A DNA stretch of 64,000 bases from Maniola hyperantus (GCF_902806685.2 NC_048560.1:784492-848491), one strand, 5' to 3'; counted from the first letter of the stretch, positions 31,248 to 41,537 are shown. The notes: a model not told the origin generated them from the letters alone. Program-made: numbers and translations.

Positions 31248-31561
31248 CATCATCATCATGATCAACCCATCGCCGGCTCACTACAGAGCACGGGTCTTCT
31301 CTCAGAGTGAGAAGGGTTTGGCCATAGTCTACCACGCTGGCCATGTGCGGATTGGTACACTTCACACACCTTTGAGAACATTATGGAGAACTCTCAGGCA
31401 TGCAGGTGTCCTTACGATGTTTTTCTTCACCGTTAAAGCAAGTGATATTTAATTAATTAAAAACGCACATAACTCCGAAAAGTTAGAGGTGCGTGCCGGG
31501 AATCGAACCCCCGACCTCCGATTGGAAGGCGGAGGTCCGAACCACTAGGCTATCACAGCTA
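31248..31561 (-). mobile_element. SINE-B, full length
   Basis: Tail CATCATCATGATCAACCC at the left; B box GGTTCGATTCCCGG and A box TAGCCTAGTGG in reverse at the right. Confidence 0.8.
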
Positions 31562-31564
31562 GTT

Positions 31565-31735
31565 ATCTATATATGTAAAAGAAAAAGCTGACTGACTGTT
31601 CTATCAACGCACAACTCAAACTACTGGACGGATCGGGCTGAAATTTGTATGTTCACTCTGTACTGAAGCCACTATTAATGCCATCTAGAAGCGACACTTT
31701 TTGATATGTATTTAAAATTATCTAGAGAGTAGTAG
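31565..31735 (+). mobile_element. Hel-2 5' fragment joined to a SINE-D scrap
   Basis: TCTATATATGTAAAAGAAAA to GATCGGGCTGAAATTTGTAT is Hel-2. It then switches to CTGTACTGAAGCCACTATTA and TTTTTGATATGTATTTAAAA. Part of the latter matches 14703-14760 in reverse. Confidence 0.5.
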
Positions 31736-31998
31736 TTGAATGTTAAACCCCCTTACCGATTTTCAAAAATTTCACTCGAGCTATGCCGATTGCAATTTTA
31801 TTGCACCTCAGTGTAGAGTATAGACGCGCGACTCGCGAGCAATACGGCGCGACCACTTGTAGAAATGGAACCCAATAACATTTGCGTCGGACGACGACGT
31901 TTACTCGAGATTTTTATTAAAATTCCCCTTTCCGGAGTCGACGGCCCGGACACGTGTCGAAGAGAATTGCTTTTCCTTTTATTTTGCTACATTATAAT

Positions 31999-32163
31999 AA
32001 TAATTTCTATCTCCTCATATTTCCTTTATAAATTCAAGTGCCGGTCATAAACAGAGAATTAATTTTTAACTGCAGTCCGTTGAATACAAAGCTGTTTCAC
32101 GTTAGTCGCGAATTTTTCATTGCTGAAATTAAAAGTATCTAGAAAGTTATTTCCAACTAGCTT
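31999..32163 (+). repeat. Left arm of 165-bp inverted duplication
   Basis: Identical to the reverse complement of 32588-32752 except at one position (32154). It includes CAAGTGCCGGTCATAAACAG and ends in the Helitron terminus AACTAGCTT. Confidence 0.9.
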
Positions 32164-32594
32164 ATTCCCGCGACTTCGTCCGCGTGGACTACCCTAGGGG
32201 CCTAGATCCCTATTACTAAAGCCTTCGTTGTCCGTCCATCCGTCCGTCTCGTGAACCGTAATACCTAGAGAGTTGAATTGTTTACAGAATGTGCATATTT
32301 TCTATTGGTGCTATAACAACAGATTATAAAAAGTTCAATATTACTACCACCACGGAAATTAAAAAAAAACATTAAAAAGTGTTAGTTCTTGTACGGAACC
32401 CTTCCTTTCTTTTTTTTCGGTGAGAACTGTGTGTGTTAACAAAACTGCCATACATTTCCCAAGTTAGCGCGCTTCTATCTTAGACTGCATCATCACTTAC
32501 CACCAGGTGAGGTCGCTGTCAGTCGCAACCAAAGGCTCATTTGTAATGGAATAAAAAAAACCTAAATCAATGGCAAGTCGCGATCAAAAGCTAG
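32157..32594. mobile_element. Composite segment with outward Helitron 3' ends
   Basis: Left edge CTAGCTTATTCCCGCGACTT (Hel-2 3' end, reversed); right edge GCAAGTCGCGATCAAAAGCTAG (Helitron 3' end, forward). Inside are a Rep-L piece (32205-32405, ending TACGGAACCC) and a SINE-A tail (32405-32560). Confidence 0.65.
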
Positions 32595-32752
32595 TTAGAA
32601 ATAACTTTCTAGATACTTTTAATTTCAGCAATGAAAAATTCGCGACTAACGTGAAACAGCTTTGTATTCAACGGACTGCAGTTAAAAATTAATTCTCTGT
32701 TTATGACCGGCACTTGAATTTATAAAGGAAATATGAGGAGATAGAAATTATT
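32588..32752 (-). repeat. Right arm of 165-bp inverted duplication
   Basis: Partner of 31999-32163, separated by a 424-bp spacer. The shared sequence is otherwise single-copy in the window. Confidence 0.9.
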
Positions 32753-32941
32753 TTTCTATTTTCTCTCTCCGTTTCTTTTCTCTCCGTTAAATTGCCCGAA
32801 GCGGAGAGCGGAGGCTCGTTGGATTCCGGGGGATGCAGTTTATAATTGAGGACTCTTTGGTCTTTATTGTGGTATAAATTAGATTTTATTTGTATCAGAA
32901 TGGGTTCTGCATTTAGTTGTTATGATTTTTCGAATAGAAGC

Positions 32942-33065
32942 TCTTCTTTTACCACTTATATTTATTTATTTAAATATCTTTATTGCTTAATAAAAAATAC
33001 AAGATATGTTACTTTAAAACAAAGGGCGATCTTATCACTACAGGATCTCTTCCAGGCAATAGATC
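32942..33065 (-). mobile_element. LINE 3' end, reverse
   Basis: ATTTAAATATCTTTATTGCT then ATCTTATCACTACAGGATCT and CTTCCAGGCAA is the reverse of the tail family at 29826. Confidence 0.5.
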
Positions 33066-33321
33066 CAGCTGCGAAAATTCAAATTTTAGATAGTTTTTCG
33101 GAAATAGTAGACTAATCATACATCGAAGGATTATGGTCATGAGTTGGGGGGAGGGGGGGGGGCAATGCACGCACAACAGACGGCAACGTTTAAGTGCGGA
33201 AACCAGCCCAGAGCGAAGAAGAAGAAACTTCCGATGTATGATTAGTCTACTGGTTTTGAAAAACTACCTAAAATTTGAATTTTCGCGGCCGGATGTATCA
33301 AACCAATGGTCAGAGCGTCGA

Positions 33322-33390
33322 GCCCGATCCCAGGAGACGCGGATTCGATTCCTGCCTGTCCGCAATTTTTGATATGTATTTAAAATTATT
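33322..33390 (+). mobile_element. SINE-D fragment upstream of hnRNP L exon
   Basis: GATCCCAGGAGACGCGGATT, then CGATTCCTGCCTGTCCGCAA and GATATGTATTTAAAATTATT. It lies 50 bp before the exon, with a short reversed Hel-1 5' end (33391-33415) between. Confidence 0.7.
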
Positions 33391-33440
33391 TCGCCTTTAT
33401 AATATTAGTGTGATTAATGGTATATTTTCTGTTGTTTCAG

Positions 33441-33526
33441 GACGTGGTACACACGATCAGCTCGCCGCACGGGCAGGTCCAGAGGATCGTCGTGTTCAAG
33501 AAGAACGGCGTGCAGGCGATGGTTGA
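33441..33526 (+). CDS. sm: hnRNP L / smooth exon a (RRM2, first half)
   Basis: After the acceptor CTGTTGTTTCAG the frame reads DVVHTISSPHGQVQRIVVFK then KNGVQAMV and ends with the first two bases of the next Glu codon. This is helix 1, strand 2 and strand 3 of the second RRM of the hnRNP L / Drosophila smooth family; the QAMVEF segment is strand 3, the PTB-type variant of RNP1. The protein binds CA-rich RNA and regulates splicing in the nucleus (family knowledge). The strand-1 exon (RNP2) was not found upstream. The donor is ATATCCTTT, a U12-type signal rather than GT. Codons are more GC-rich than the flanking DNA, as expected of a real exon. The exon is bracketed by inverted SINE-D fragments. 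Confidence 0.88.
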
Positions 33527-33535
33527 ATATCCTTT
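33527..33535 (+). promoter_or_regulatory. U12-type 5' splice site ATATCCTTT
   Basis: Matches the minor-spliceosome donor consensus (A/G)TATCCTTT at every position. The only nearby GT (33522) would remove the invariant Val-Glu of QAMVEF from the protein. Confidence 0.82.
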
Positions 33536-33563
33536 ACTATATAGAGCCAGTCAGTTTACTACA

Positions 33564-33628
33564 TAATTATAAATACATATCAAAAATTGCGGACCGGCAG
33601 GAATCGAACCCGCGTCTCCTGGGATCGC
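33564..33628 (-). mobile_element. SINE-D fragment downstream of hnRNP L exon
   Basis: Its reverse complement (GCGATCCCAGGAGACGCGGG ... GATATGTATTTATAATTAT) matches 33322-33390. It begins 29 bp after the U12 donor motif. Confidence 0.75.
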
Positions 33629-33863
33629 GCGATAGATATTACACAAAACGTGACTTTCATACTGGCAGCTCGAATAACAAATAACATTAAAAAAATAACA
33701 AATAACATAAAAAGTACCTAAACCTCTTAGGCGAATAGCGTGAATCATAAAACTGGGTGGTATATTTTTCACCGCCTTGGGTTATGATTGGCGCGAGTGG
33801 TAGCGTGGCGGGTTCACAAGCGAAGTGATTGCTGTCTTCTTAGTATACCTATAGTACGTATTA

Positions 33864-33991
33864 GATCGAGATGGCAATCGAGGAGGGAAAGCCCCGCACA
33901 CCCGCACAGCCTCCGCGCTAACCCAGTGCGGGCGAGCGCGGGTGACGTGCGGGTATGCAGGGCGTCTCCCTGCCTCATACCCCGATTACCA
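33864..33991. mobile_element. GC-rich foldback MITE, copy 2
   Basis: GATCGAGATGGCAATCGAGG on the left; CTCATACCCCGATTACCA on the right. Confidence 0.65.
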
Positions 33992-34137
33992 ATTATTTTT
34001 AAGTTTGGCATATTTTTTCGTTTTGCTGAAGTGATTTCGGACTTCAATTCTGAATCATTTATGGAAATGCGTTTGTTATGTTAAAGACTACTCTTAGTAG
34101 TATGATTAGGGCTCGACTTTGCTGAGATTTTTTATTT

Positions 34138-34245
34138 ATAGACTAGCGCTTGGCTGCAATAAGACCTGCTGGCAAGTGAGCATGCAGCCTAAAATGGAGT
34201 GCGCTTGTCTAGAAGATGCCTATTCACTCTTGACTTGAAGGTACA
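34138..34245 (-). mobile_element. CR1-like LINE tail, reverse
   Basis: TAGACTAGCGCTTGGCTGCA to CTATTCACTCTTGACTTGAAGG, the reverse of the 22075 family end. Confidence 0.6.
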
Positions 34246-34787
34246 CATATTAAACTTGATGGATTTATTTAAGACGCTGTCACTGCAACCGCACCCTAAC
34301 GAGCTACCGCAATGGCCCATATCGTTAGCAGTAAAAAGGGGATATAAATAAACACGCCTTAATGTTTGATAGTGGCCAGTTTTCTTTTTATAAAAAAATA
34401 TACATAGCCATATTCATACCTGTTCTATTCAGGCATTCGAAATTGAGTCTTAAAATAATTACAATATCATTGAAATTACTCTATCGAGTAAAATTGGTTT
34501 GTCTTTTTTTATATTGAAAAGTAAGTCTTAATGTAAATGGAATATGATTGAAGTTAGTCTGCAAAATAAACGGGTAGTATTTTGTATCCGAATGGAGGAC
34601 AACAGGTGGATAATATAATGGGGAAATGGGTTATGAGGCTTCTTTTTACTGTGCGATTACGATACGATTGCGATACGATATCTAAGTAATATAGAGGCAA
34701 AGTTATAATTTTGGATGTAGGGTGTAGGTAATCTCCGAAACTAATGATCCGATTCTGAAAGTTATTTTACTCATACGTATTATGTAG

Positions 34788-34965
34788 AGTACGCGGCCGA
34801 AAATAATGTACATCGGCCTTTAGCATGACATTTCGGGTTTGTAGAGCGTTGTCTCTGTCACTCACAGCTAAATGACGTTTTGCCGGTTTCAACGATAGAG
34901 ACAATGCGCTACAAATCCGCTATCTCCTTTTAAAGGTCGATGTACATTACTTTCTGCTGCGTACT
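34788..34965. mobile_element. MITE, relative of 20140-20439
   Basis: GTACGCGGCCGAAAATAATG opposite CATTACTTTCTGCTGCGTAC, with GTCTCTGTCACTC and GATAGAGAC at the centre. It shows the uninterrupted form of this family. Confidence 0.7.
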
Positions 34966-34997
34966 ATAGATAGCTGGATTATACCCGAATGTTATCC

Positions 34998-35200
34998 ATA
35001 CTTAATATTATAAATGCGAAAGTGTATCTTTCTATCCGTCTGCTAGCTTTTCACGGCCTACCTACTTAACCGATTTTGATGAAATTTAGTACAGAGTTAG
35101 TTTACATTCCGGGGACGGACAAAGGCTACTTTTTACCCCGGAAAATCAAAGAGTCGTACCCACGGGATTTAAAAAATCTAAAGCCAAGTCAAAATCTAGT
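34998..35200 (+). mobile_element. Hel-1 Helitron
   Basis: TCCATACTTAATATTATAAA at the 5' end; the 3' hairpin is damaged (AGTCAAAATCTAG). Confidence 0.65.
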
Positions 35201-35557
35201 CTTTTGTGTATTCATAACTTTGGATTTATCTTGTTTGTTGTTTCTGTTCAGGCCTTTATAGTTCGTTCTGGAATGATATTGGCATTGACATCTTAAGCAC
35301 TATAATAAAATCGGTATCGGTTTTAATATTTAAAGTTTATTTTGAACTTTATTGCCTAAGAAATAAGAGGCAATTTAACTAGGCGAATTACTCAATAGGT
35401 AAAAGGCTATAAAATCTAAAGATATGTTGTTGAACAAATATCGTTTAACAATCCTGAATGAATGAGTTATGTACGAGAATGTGTTTGAAGATTTAGCCTA
35501 TTTTCAAAATGGGAGGTTCACATTTCTACATGATATTGTATTTTATGTTGCACTAAA

Positions 35558-35975
35558 TGATACCCGCGACTTCGTTCGCGTGGATTTAGGTTTTTCAAAA
35601 ATCTCGGGGAACTCTTTGATTTTTCGGGGTAAAAATATCGGGTTATGTTCTTCCCCGGGATGTAAGCTAACTATGTACCAAATTTCATCAAAATCGGTAA
35701 AACTGTTAGGCCGTGAAAAGCTAGCAAACAGACAGACACACTTTCGCATTTATAATAATATACTAGAAGATGTCCGTGACTTCGTCCGCGTGGATTTAGG
35801 TTTTTCAAAAATCCCGGGGGAACTCCTTAATTTTCCGGGATAAACAGTAGCCTATGTTCTTTCCCGGGATATTATAAGCTAACTCTGTACCAAATTTCAT
35901 CAAAATCGGTAAAACTGTTGGGCCGTGAAAAGCTAGCAGACAGACAGACAGACACACTTTCGAAATTAGTATGGA
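35558..35975 (-). mobile_element. Two tandem Hel-1 copies
   Basis: 3' ends at 35558 (ATGATACCCGCGACTTCGTT) and 35764 (CTAGAAGATGTCCGTGACTT); each has its own (ACAG)n tract. Confidence 0.7.
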
Positions 35976-35979
35976 TTAA

Positions 35980-37340
35980 GTATGGAAGTATGGATTATAG
36001 ATAATACAGAAGTTTCAAATTTAAGTTATATTTCAACAGATTACTAAACTAATAAGATCTATTACCTCGCGAATAAACCTCAAACAAATTGCTATTTAAT
36101 ATATTATTCGCAAATCTAGGGAATAGTGAAAATCATGCAACCGAGCGAGCTTAAATCAAACAAATAAAACGGTTTCAGCGCTTGATTTACGTTTGAAGCG
36201 TTTGAAAAAATGTATGGCGATGAAATATTGTGAGCACGTGGTTTATAAATACCGACCGACACTTACACCGTAGAGTAACGATAGAGTAACGTGTTGCAGG
36301 TGTGGTATTCGTTCAAGTTCTTCATGATCTTTTTGAAGTGAAAACTTTTTGGTACTGTTGCGCTTTGAAACTTGATGAAACAAAAACCTGTCACTTAAAA
36401 GAGACAACATATTATGTACATCTTTAGGATTTAGCTTGCGAGAGAATAAGATAGAATAGTTACATAATAAAGTTTTTCGTGGTGTTTCGTATTATATCAT
36501 ACTTTAGTTACCATAAAGCCAACATGAAATAGATACATAATTATTTATTTGCCAAGACAGAGATGCTAAATTAATGTCGAGTTGTCATATTGTAAATCGT
36601 GATACATTATGAATAGACTCTCCACGAAAGGTCGATATTTTTCACTAAGTTTTGGAGCAGTTTTCACGCAAAAAGTAGCTCTGTTCAATTGTTATAGTTA
36701 TCCGGAATTTAAGTTTTCTTATACCACTATTTCCTATTCACTTTGTCAGCAGTGTTCAGTCACAGTATGAAAACAGACACAGTAGTTCGAAGCCTTTGAT
36801 CTCGTGGTAAATGACGACCACGATGACCCTTCAACATAGGGTTCTAACTACTTAGGCCAGTTTGGGTCGCTACTTCGTCCCGCAACTACCGCAAGATTGC
36901 TCTGTCTAGATGGCTTCATCGAACCCCGTTATGTAATATCATATTATTCATTATCATAAAGTTCAAAATGTTGTAAAAAGATAAATTTGAGACTCTGTTT
37001 AGTTATGTACCCGCGAACAACGTATTTTGTTTCCCCCGAATTACACCACGGTGTAAGATGCAGACTGTCTCAATGATCTATATCAAGGTCAGTCGTCCAC
37101 TGACCCGCGCGCGAGGCAGACGTGAAAAAAGTTTATATCTAGTTCAAATTATTCCAATATTTATTGTTTAGAGTACGCTATCTTTCATACGTTCGTTATT
37201 TGTTCACGTTTTCAATGAATCTAATTTCAGCGATTTAGTTTTCCGTAGTTTATTCGCCCCGACTTCGCATAAGGGGAACTTTTGAAAATCCTTTCTTAGT
37301 AGTGGAAATCTACATACAAAATCTAGCAACTGATTGTTCA
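35980..37340. other. Unique intronic DNA
   Basis: No repeats or exons were recognised. TTTATAAATACC at about 36241 is TATA-like but nothing supports a promoter. A Hel-1 3' scrap lies at about 37353-37400. Confidence 0.4.
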
Positions 37341-37546
37341 CAAGCTGAGATAAGCTGATGCCCGCGATTTCATCCGTATGGATTAAATTTTTTAAGGGTC
37401 CTTTTAAAATTTCTATTATAACGTTTCTTAATGGGGTCATTACAGAGAGAACCTAAATGTAAAACCTCAAGTTTCTAGACCTAGGGGCGGTTTGGACTAT
37501 ATGTTGGTAATAATATATCTGTTAGCATCGATATAAATGACAAGAT

Positions 37547-37740
37547 ATGCTCAAGCGAACAAAATTTTTCACGGTTTTGGAACCGAATAAATCAGCGCCA
37601 CCAAAACTAATGAACGACCCGTTTGAAATCAAGACGTCACTGAGGTTGCATTGGTGCTAAAGCACCACTGAGTCGGTGCCATTTTGATTGTTCAATGGCC
37701 CTGTCCATACGAACTACGAAGTAATATATAAGTCAATGTC
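37547..37740. repeat. Rep-F repeat
   Basis: ATGCTCAAGCGAACAAAATT, GCTAAAGCACCACTGAGTCG and AGTAATATATAAGTCAATGTC. Confidence 0.7.
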
Positions 37741-37949
37741 TGTTAGTTATTTTTTTCTTTTTAAAATACAATATAGTGATAGGCGATCTTGCATACGTTT
37801 CACTATTTGTTCACGTTTTCAATAGAACTAATTCTAGCGAGTATTTTCCAATACACGTGGTATTGGAAAACTTTCAGGTTTTATTTTTAGGTCGTCTTTT
37901 TCGACTCGTATTCATAACCTGAACTACTCTACTTTTTCGTACCATCACA

Positions 37950-38137
37950 GGACTGACTGACTGATCTATCAACGCACTGCTCAAACTACTGGACGGATCG
38001 GAATAAAATTTGGCATGCAGATAGCTATTATGACATCCGCTAAGAAGGGATTTTTGAAAATTCAATCCCTAAAGGAGTAAAATAGTGGGTTGAAATTTAT
38101 GTAGTCCACGCGGACGAAGTCGCGAGCATAAGCTAGT
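37950..38137 (+). mobile_element. Hel-2, 5'-truncated
   Basis: GGACTGACTGACTGATCTAT to GCGAGCATAAGCTAG then T. Confidence 0.7.
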
Positions 38138-38139
38138 TA

Positions 38140-39180
38140 AATAATAAAGTTCTCCACCTAAACGTTATAATATTATGCATCCATAGCTGGCAACTGTTTG
38201 TTTGGAAACTTCGCGTGGCAACTTTTCATGATGTAACTTTTTACGGTGTAATTATTTTTTTTCCCTTTTCGGCGACGGACGGCGGTTTTATTCAAATTTG
38301 CCCAAAGTTCCGACCGAAATTACACTCGCTATGGTCGGAGACTTTGACGTTAGGGGCGGAAGTTTGTGATAGGAGAAGCGGAAGGAATATTTCATGCTTT
38401 CATATTAATATATTGAAAGGAGGCGAGAAAACGCGTTCGATTTTGTTAATTCTTATTCTAAAAAAAAAAAAAAAATATTTTATTACATAATGATAGTTAT
38501 TCAGTAGTAGTTGCATAGTTTAGTTAAATTAAAATTAAAAAAAAACATCGTAGAAACCTTCTCAGAAAAACGCGCAAGCGACATGATTTATCCAGCGCTT
38601 TAGACCTTCTGGAGTTGGGTTTTCACTCATGATTTCATTTGCAGTCCGCGGTAACAAGGTCGTTTTGGCCGCGTATGGTGCGCTTCTTATAATTATTATT
38701 ATTATTATTTTATATCTCTCATTTCTTTATTTTTCTCATTTTTATCATATTTAAAAAAAAACAAACAATAAAATAACAGAAGCAACAAAAAAATTAAAGT
38801 AACAGTAACAGAAAATCAAATAACAGGAACAACAGAAATAAAATAAAATAAGATAAAGAACAGATTATAAAGTAACAGAAACAAAAAACGATAGAATAAC
38901 AGAAACAACAGAAATTAAAATAACAGGAACTACGAAAATTAAAGTAAGAGGAACAAAAAAAAAAAAACTATTATTATTTATTATTATACCATAATGTGCA
39001 CTGTCCTTACAGGGTAGTACTAATGCGACAGAATAAATAATATAATAAATGGTTATAAATTTTTCTTATACAGTTGCCATAGTAATTTTTTTTTAAATTG
39101 TAGCCTTGGGATGATGTAAGGATTCTAACAATACCCTATACATCCAAATCTGTTCAGGTATATTTTAGAAGTTATGGTGG
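38140..39180. other. Intronic DNA with A-rich minisatellite
   Basis: 38755-38965 is a degenerate array of about 23 bp units built on AATAACAGAAACAACAGAAA. 38548-38640 is a reverse copy of the repeat at 62008-62105. 38210-38400 is GC-richer and unique. Confidence 0.5.
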
Positions 39181-39181
39181 A

Positions 39182-39290
39182 ACTAGCTTATGCCAGCGAC
39201 TTCGTCCGCGTGGACTACACAAATTTCAAACTCCTATTTTATCCTATTAGGTGTTGAATTAAAAAAATCCTTTCTTAGCGGATGTCTGAG
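39182..39290 (-). mobile_element. Hel-2, 3' half
   Basis: CTAGCTTATGCCAGCGACTT to CCTTTCTTAGCGGATGTC; truncated after that. Confidence 0.65.
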
Positions 39291-39615
39291 AAAAAGAAAC
39301 TTTTTTATTGCAGTTGTGTAATAAAAGGAAAATCGCTCGCTTATGGCTCGGGTCGCAATCTTAATGATATGATGAGATGTAAAACCTTCGCTAGCGGTTG
39401 ATGGTCTGAAACGTTGAATGATAGCGGAATCTCTTCGATGGTAATCGCCGTTTGATATCACGTCGCCGTCGCCATCTGCCCGGTTTAGCTAATGCAGTTT
39501 GAAGATTTTACTCTCACATTGTGTATCTCATGTATTTAAGTACGTGTCTTTTCAGCCTAGTGTTGTATAGAAGCAGGCGTTACTTTGCATGATATACAAT
39601 GAACCAAAAACTAAA

Positions 39616-39858
39616 TCTATATATATAAAAGGAAAAGGTGACTGACTGACTGACTGACTGACTGACTGACTGACTGACTGATCTATCAACGCACAGCTCA
39701 AACTACTGGACGGATCGGGCTGAAATTTGGCATGCAGATAGCTATTATGACGTAGGCATCCGCTAAGAAAGGATTTTTGAAAATTCTACTCCTAAGGGGG
39801 TGAAATAGGGTTTTGAAATTTTGTAGTCCACGCGGACGAAGTCGCGAGCATAAGCTAG
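39616..39858 (+). mobile_element. Hel-2 Helitron, full length
   Basis: TCTATATATATAAAAGGAAA, a long (GACT)n array at about 39643-39680, and GAGCATAAGCTAG followed by T. It is very similar to 9402-9644. Confidence 0.82.
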
Positions 39859-39879
39859 TTTTTTATAATCTGCTGAAAC

Positions 39880-40195
39880 AGGTCGAATCTGTATGGTGCA
39901 ACATGCAGCATGCGACATGCACCGCCCACCCTCCCACTGCTAAACATGCAGGAAAAACCAGCCACCAGGCAAGCAATACGCACCACCACCACTCTTACAC
40001 CAATAAAGAAACTCACATGTACACACATACATGACAGTTTGTTCCGGCGCTTCTTTTGCTTGAAGCACGTTGGGCTTATGCTCAGGTGGAAGAAGCGTCG
40101 GGATAACCAGCTCTCAGTTATAAGATGTGATGTGTGGCACAGTTTGGAAAATAAAAGTTTTTCTATCTTTCTTTTACTTTCTTTCTTTCTTATAT
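39880..40195 (+). mobile_element. LINE 3' end with (TTTC)n tail
   Basis: ACAGTTTGTTCCGGCGCTTC, GCTCAGGTGGAAGAAGCGTC and GTGTGGCACAGTTTGGAAAA are shared with the copy at 47470. The tail is CTTTC repeats. Confidence 0.55.
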
Positions 40196-40313
40196 ACCTA
40201 CATGAACCCTGAAAACTTTGGGACACTCCTTTTTGGGCAGTCATGTAAAGAGATCTATTTATTACCTAAGACTTGTAAATTTTTTTGTGTATAAATCTTG
40301 CCAAAGCAATATG

Positions 40314-40334
40314 AACCTTAACCCATCGCCACAA
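40314..40334 (+). promoter_or_regulatory. U12-type branch site and 3' splice site
   Basis: AACCTTAAC (40314-40322) matches the TTCCTTAAC branch consensus at 7 of 9 positions, including the CCTTAAC core. The intron end is CCATCGCCACAA; the branch A lies 13-14 nt from it, inside the U12 range. Confidence 0.75.
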
Positions 40335-40431
40335 GTTCGAGAGCATCGAGTCGGCGACGCGAGCGAAAGAGGCGCTACACGGCTGCGATATATACTCCGG
40401 ATGCTGCACACTCAAGATTGAATTTGCTAAG
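40335..40431 (+). CDS. sm: hnRNP L / smooth exon b (RRM2, second half)
   Basis: One base completes the Glu codon, then the frame gives FESIESATRAKEALHGCDIY and SGCCTLKIEFAK. This is helix 2 (SATRAKEALHG) and strand 4 (CCTLKIEFAK) of RRM2, completing the domain begun in exon a. The start at 40335 is fixed by the frame; an upstream in-frame stop excludes a longer exon. The donor is AAG then GTGTGT, an ordinary U2-type site, in phase 0. There is no polypyrimidine tract upstream, in line with a U12 acceptor. Interruptions inside an RRM with this spacing are known in PTB-like genes; alternative use of neighbouring AC or AG ends would shift the frame. Confidence 0.88.
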
Positions 40432-40455
40432 GTGTGTACAACTACTTATTTTTTA

Positions 40456-40673
40456 CTAGATGATGCCCGCGACTTCGTCCGCGTGGATTTCAGTTTTTAA
40501 AAATCCCGAGGGAACTCTTTGATTTTCCGGGATAAAAGGTAGCCTATGTCCTTCCCCGGTATGCAAGCTATGTCTGTACCAAATTTCGTCAAAATTGGTT
40601 GAACGGATGGGCCGTGAAAGGCTAGCAGACAGACAGACAGACACACTTTCGCATTTATAATATTAGTATGGAT
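40456..40673 (-). mobile_element. Hel-1 Helitron, full length
   Basis: CTAGATGATGCCCGCGACTT 25 bp after the exon b donor; 5' end at GCATTTATAATATTAGTATGGA. A further partial 5' region (GTATGTTTGTTTGTCCTTC) follows to about 40800. Confidence 0.8.
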
Positions 40674-41123
40674 ATTTATCTAATTGAGAAAGTATGTTTG
40701 TTTGTCCTTCTTTCACGTCCTAGCTAAGCAACCAATCGACTTGATTTTTGGCATGGAGATAGTTGAAAGGACGGAGAGTAACAATGAAAGAATTTTCAAA
40801 ATGATTCAAATGATAAAGGAACTTGTATGTATAGTGATATTAGTCACAGAGAACTTATGATGTAAGAGCGAGCGAAGCGAGCTCGGGTCTTGGGGCACTC
40901 CGACTCGGATGGCTTAGGTTTTTTTTGTTTTGAAACCACGCAAAAAATGATATGTTTTCGGAATACGACGTTTTTTATCTGATTAGTTCTTGAAACGTTT
41001 TTGTTTAAATGATCATTTGTTATACGTTTTTTGTTAATCATTAGTGAACCCTTTTTTTTGCAGAATAATTTCCAGGCAAAAAGAAACAAAAAAGCCAAAA
41101 TCGGTCACCTATCTATACTGCAA

Positions 41124-41239
41124 GGTCGAGATGGCAATCAGGGAGGGAACGCCCCGCACTCTCGCACAGCCCCCGCTAACCCGGTGCGGGTGACGTGCGG
41201 GGCGTCCACACGCCTCATACCCCGATTGTCATTTCGACC
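41124..41239. mobile_element. GC-rich foldback MITE, copy 3
   Basis: GGTCGAGATGGCAATCAGGG opposite CCCCGATTGTCATTTCGACC; the clearest terminal inverted repeat of the three copies. Confidence 0.7.
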
Positions 41240-41537
41240 TGTCGCGTTCTCTAGTCACCGACATTTATTCAAGCATCCATATCGTTTCGGAATCTACGCT
41301 ATAAAGCTCTCAAAGTTTCATCCAGCACCTTAATTGAAGCGGGGATAACTTTGAAAGTTAATAATCGATGTTAACGTTAACTTGGCGCTAACGGCTAACT
41401 GTAAACTGGTGCAATACGTGTTAAGTTTATACTTCGCTGGCTCCCGAACCGTTAAGTGATTGATTTAAGTTACAACTTATAAGTTATCCAATAGGGAAAC
41501 GAAAGTTGTTAATTGACAGAGCAAAGCGAGGTCTCCG

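Larger units (their letters stand above)
33527..40334 (+). other. Intron a, 6,808 bp, probably U12-type AT-AA
   Basis: Defined by the frame of exons a and b. It is filled with SINE-D, a GC-rich MITE, a CR1 tail, a MITE, several Hel-1 and Hel-2 copies, Rep-F and a LINE tail. A weak pyrimidine tract before the acceptor is normal for U12 introns. Confidence 0.75.

Noticed and set aside
33522..33527. GT donor (GATG|GTTGAA) as an ordinary end of exon a
   Set aside because: Weak match to the U2 donor consensus and would delete Val-Glu from the invariant QAMVEF motif; the U12 reading fits better.
39643..39680. Regular GACT repeats resembling a CRISPR or satellite array
   Set aside because: This is the (GACT)n microsatellite internal to Hel-2; there are no spacers.
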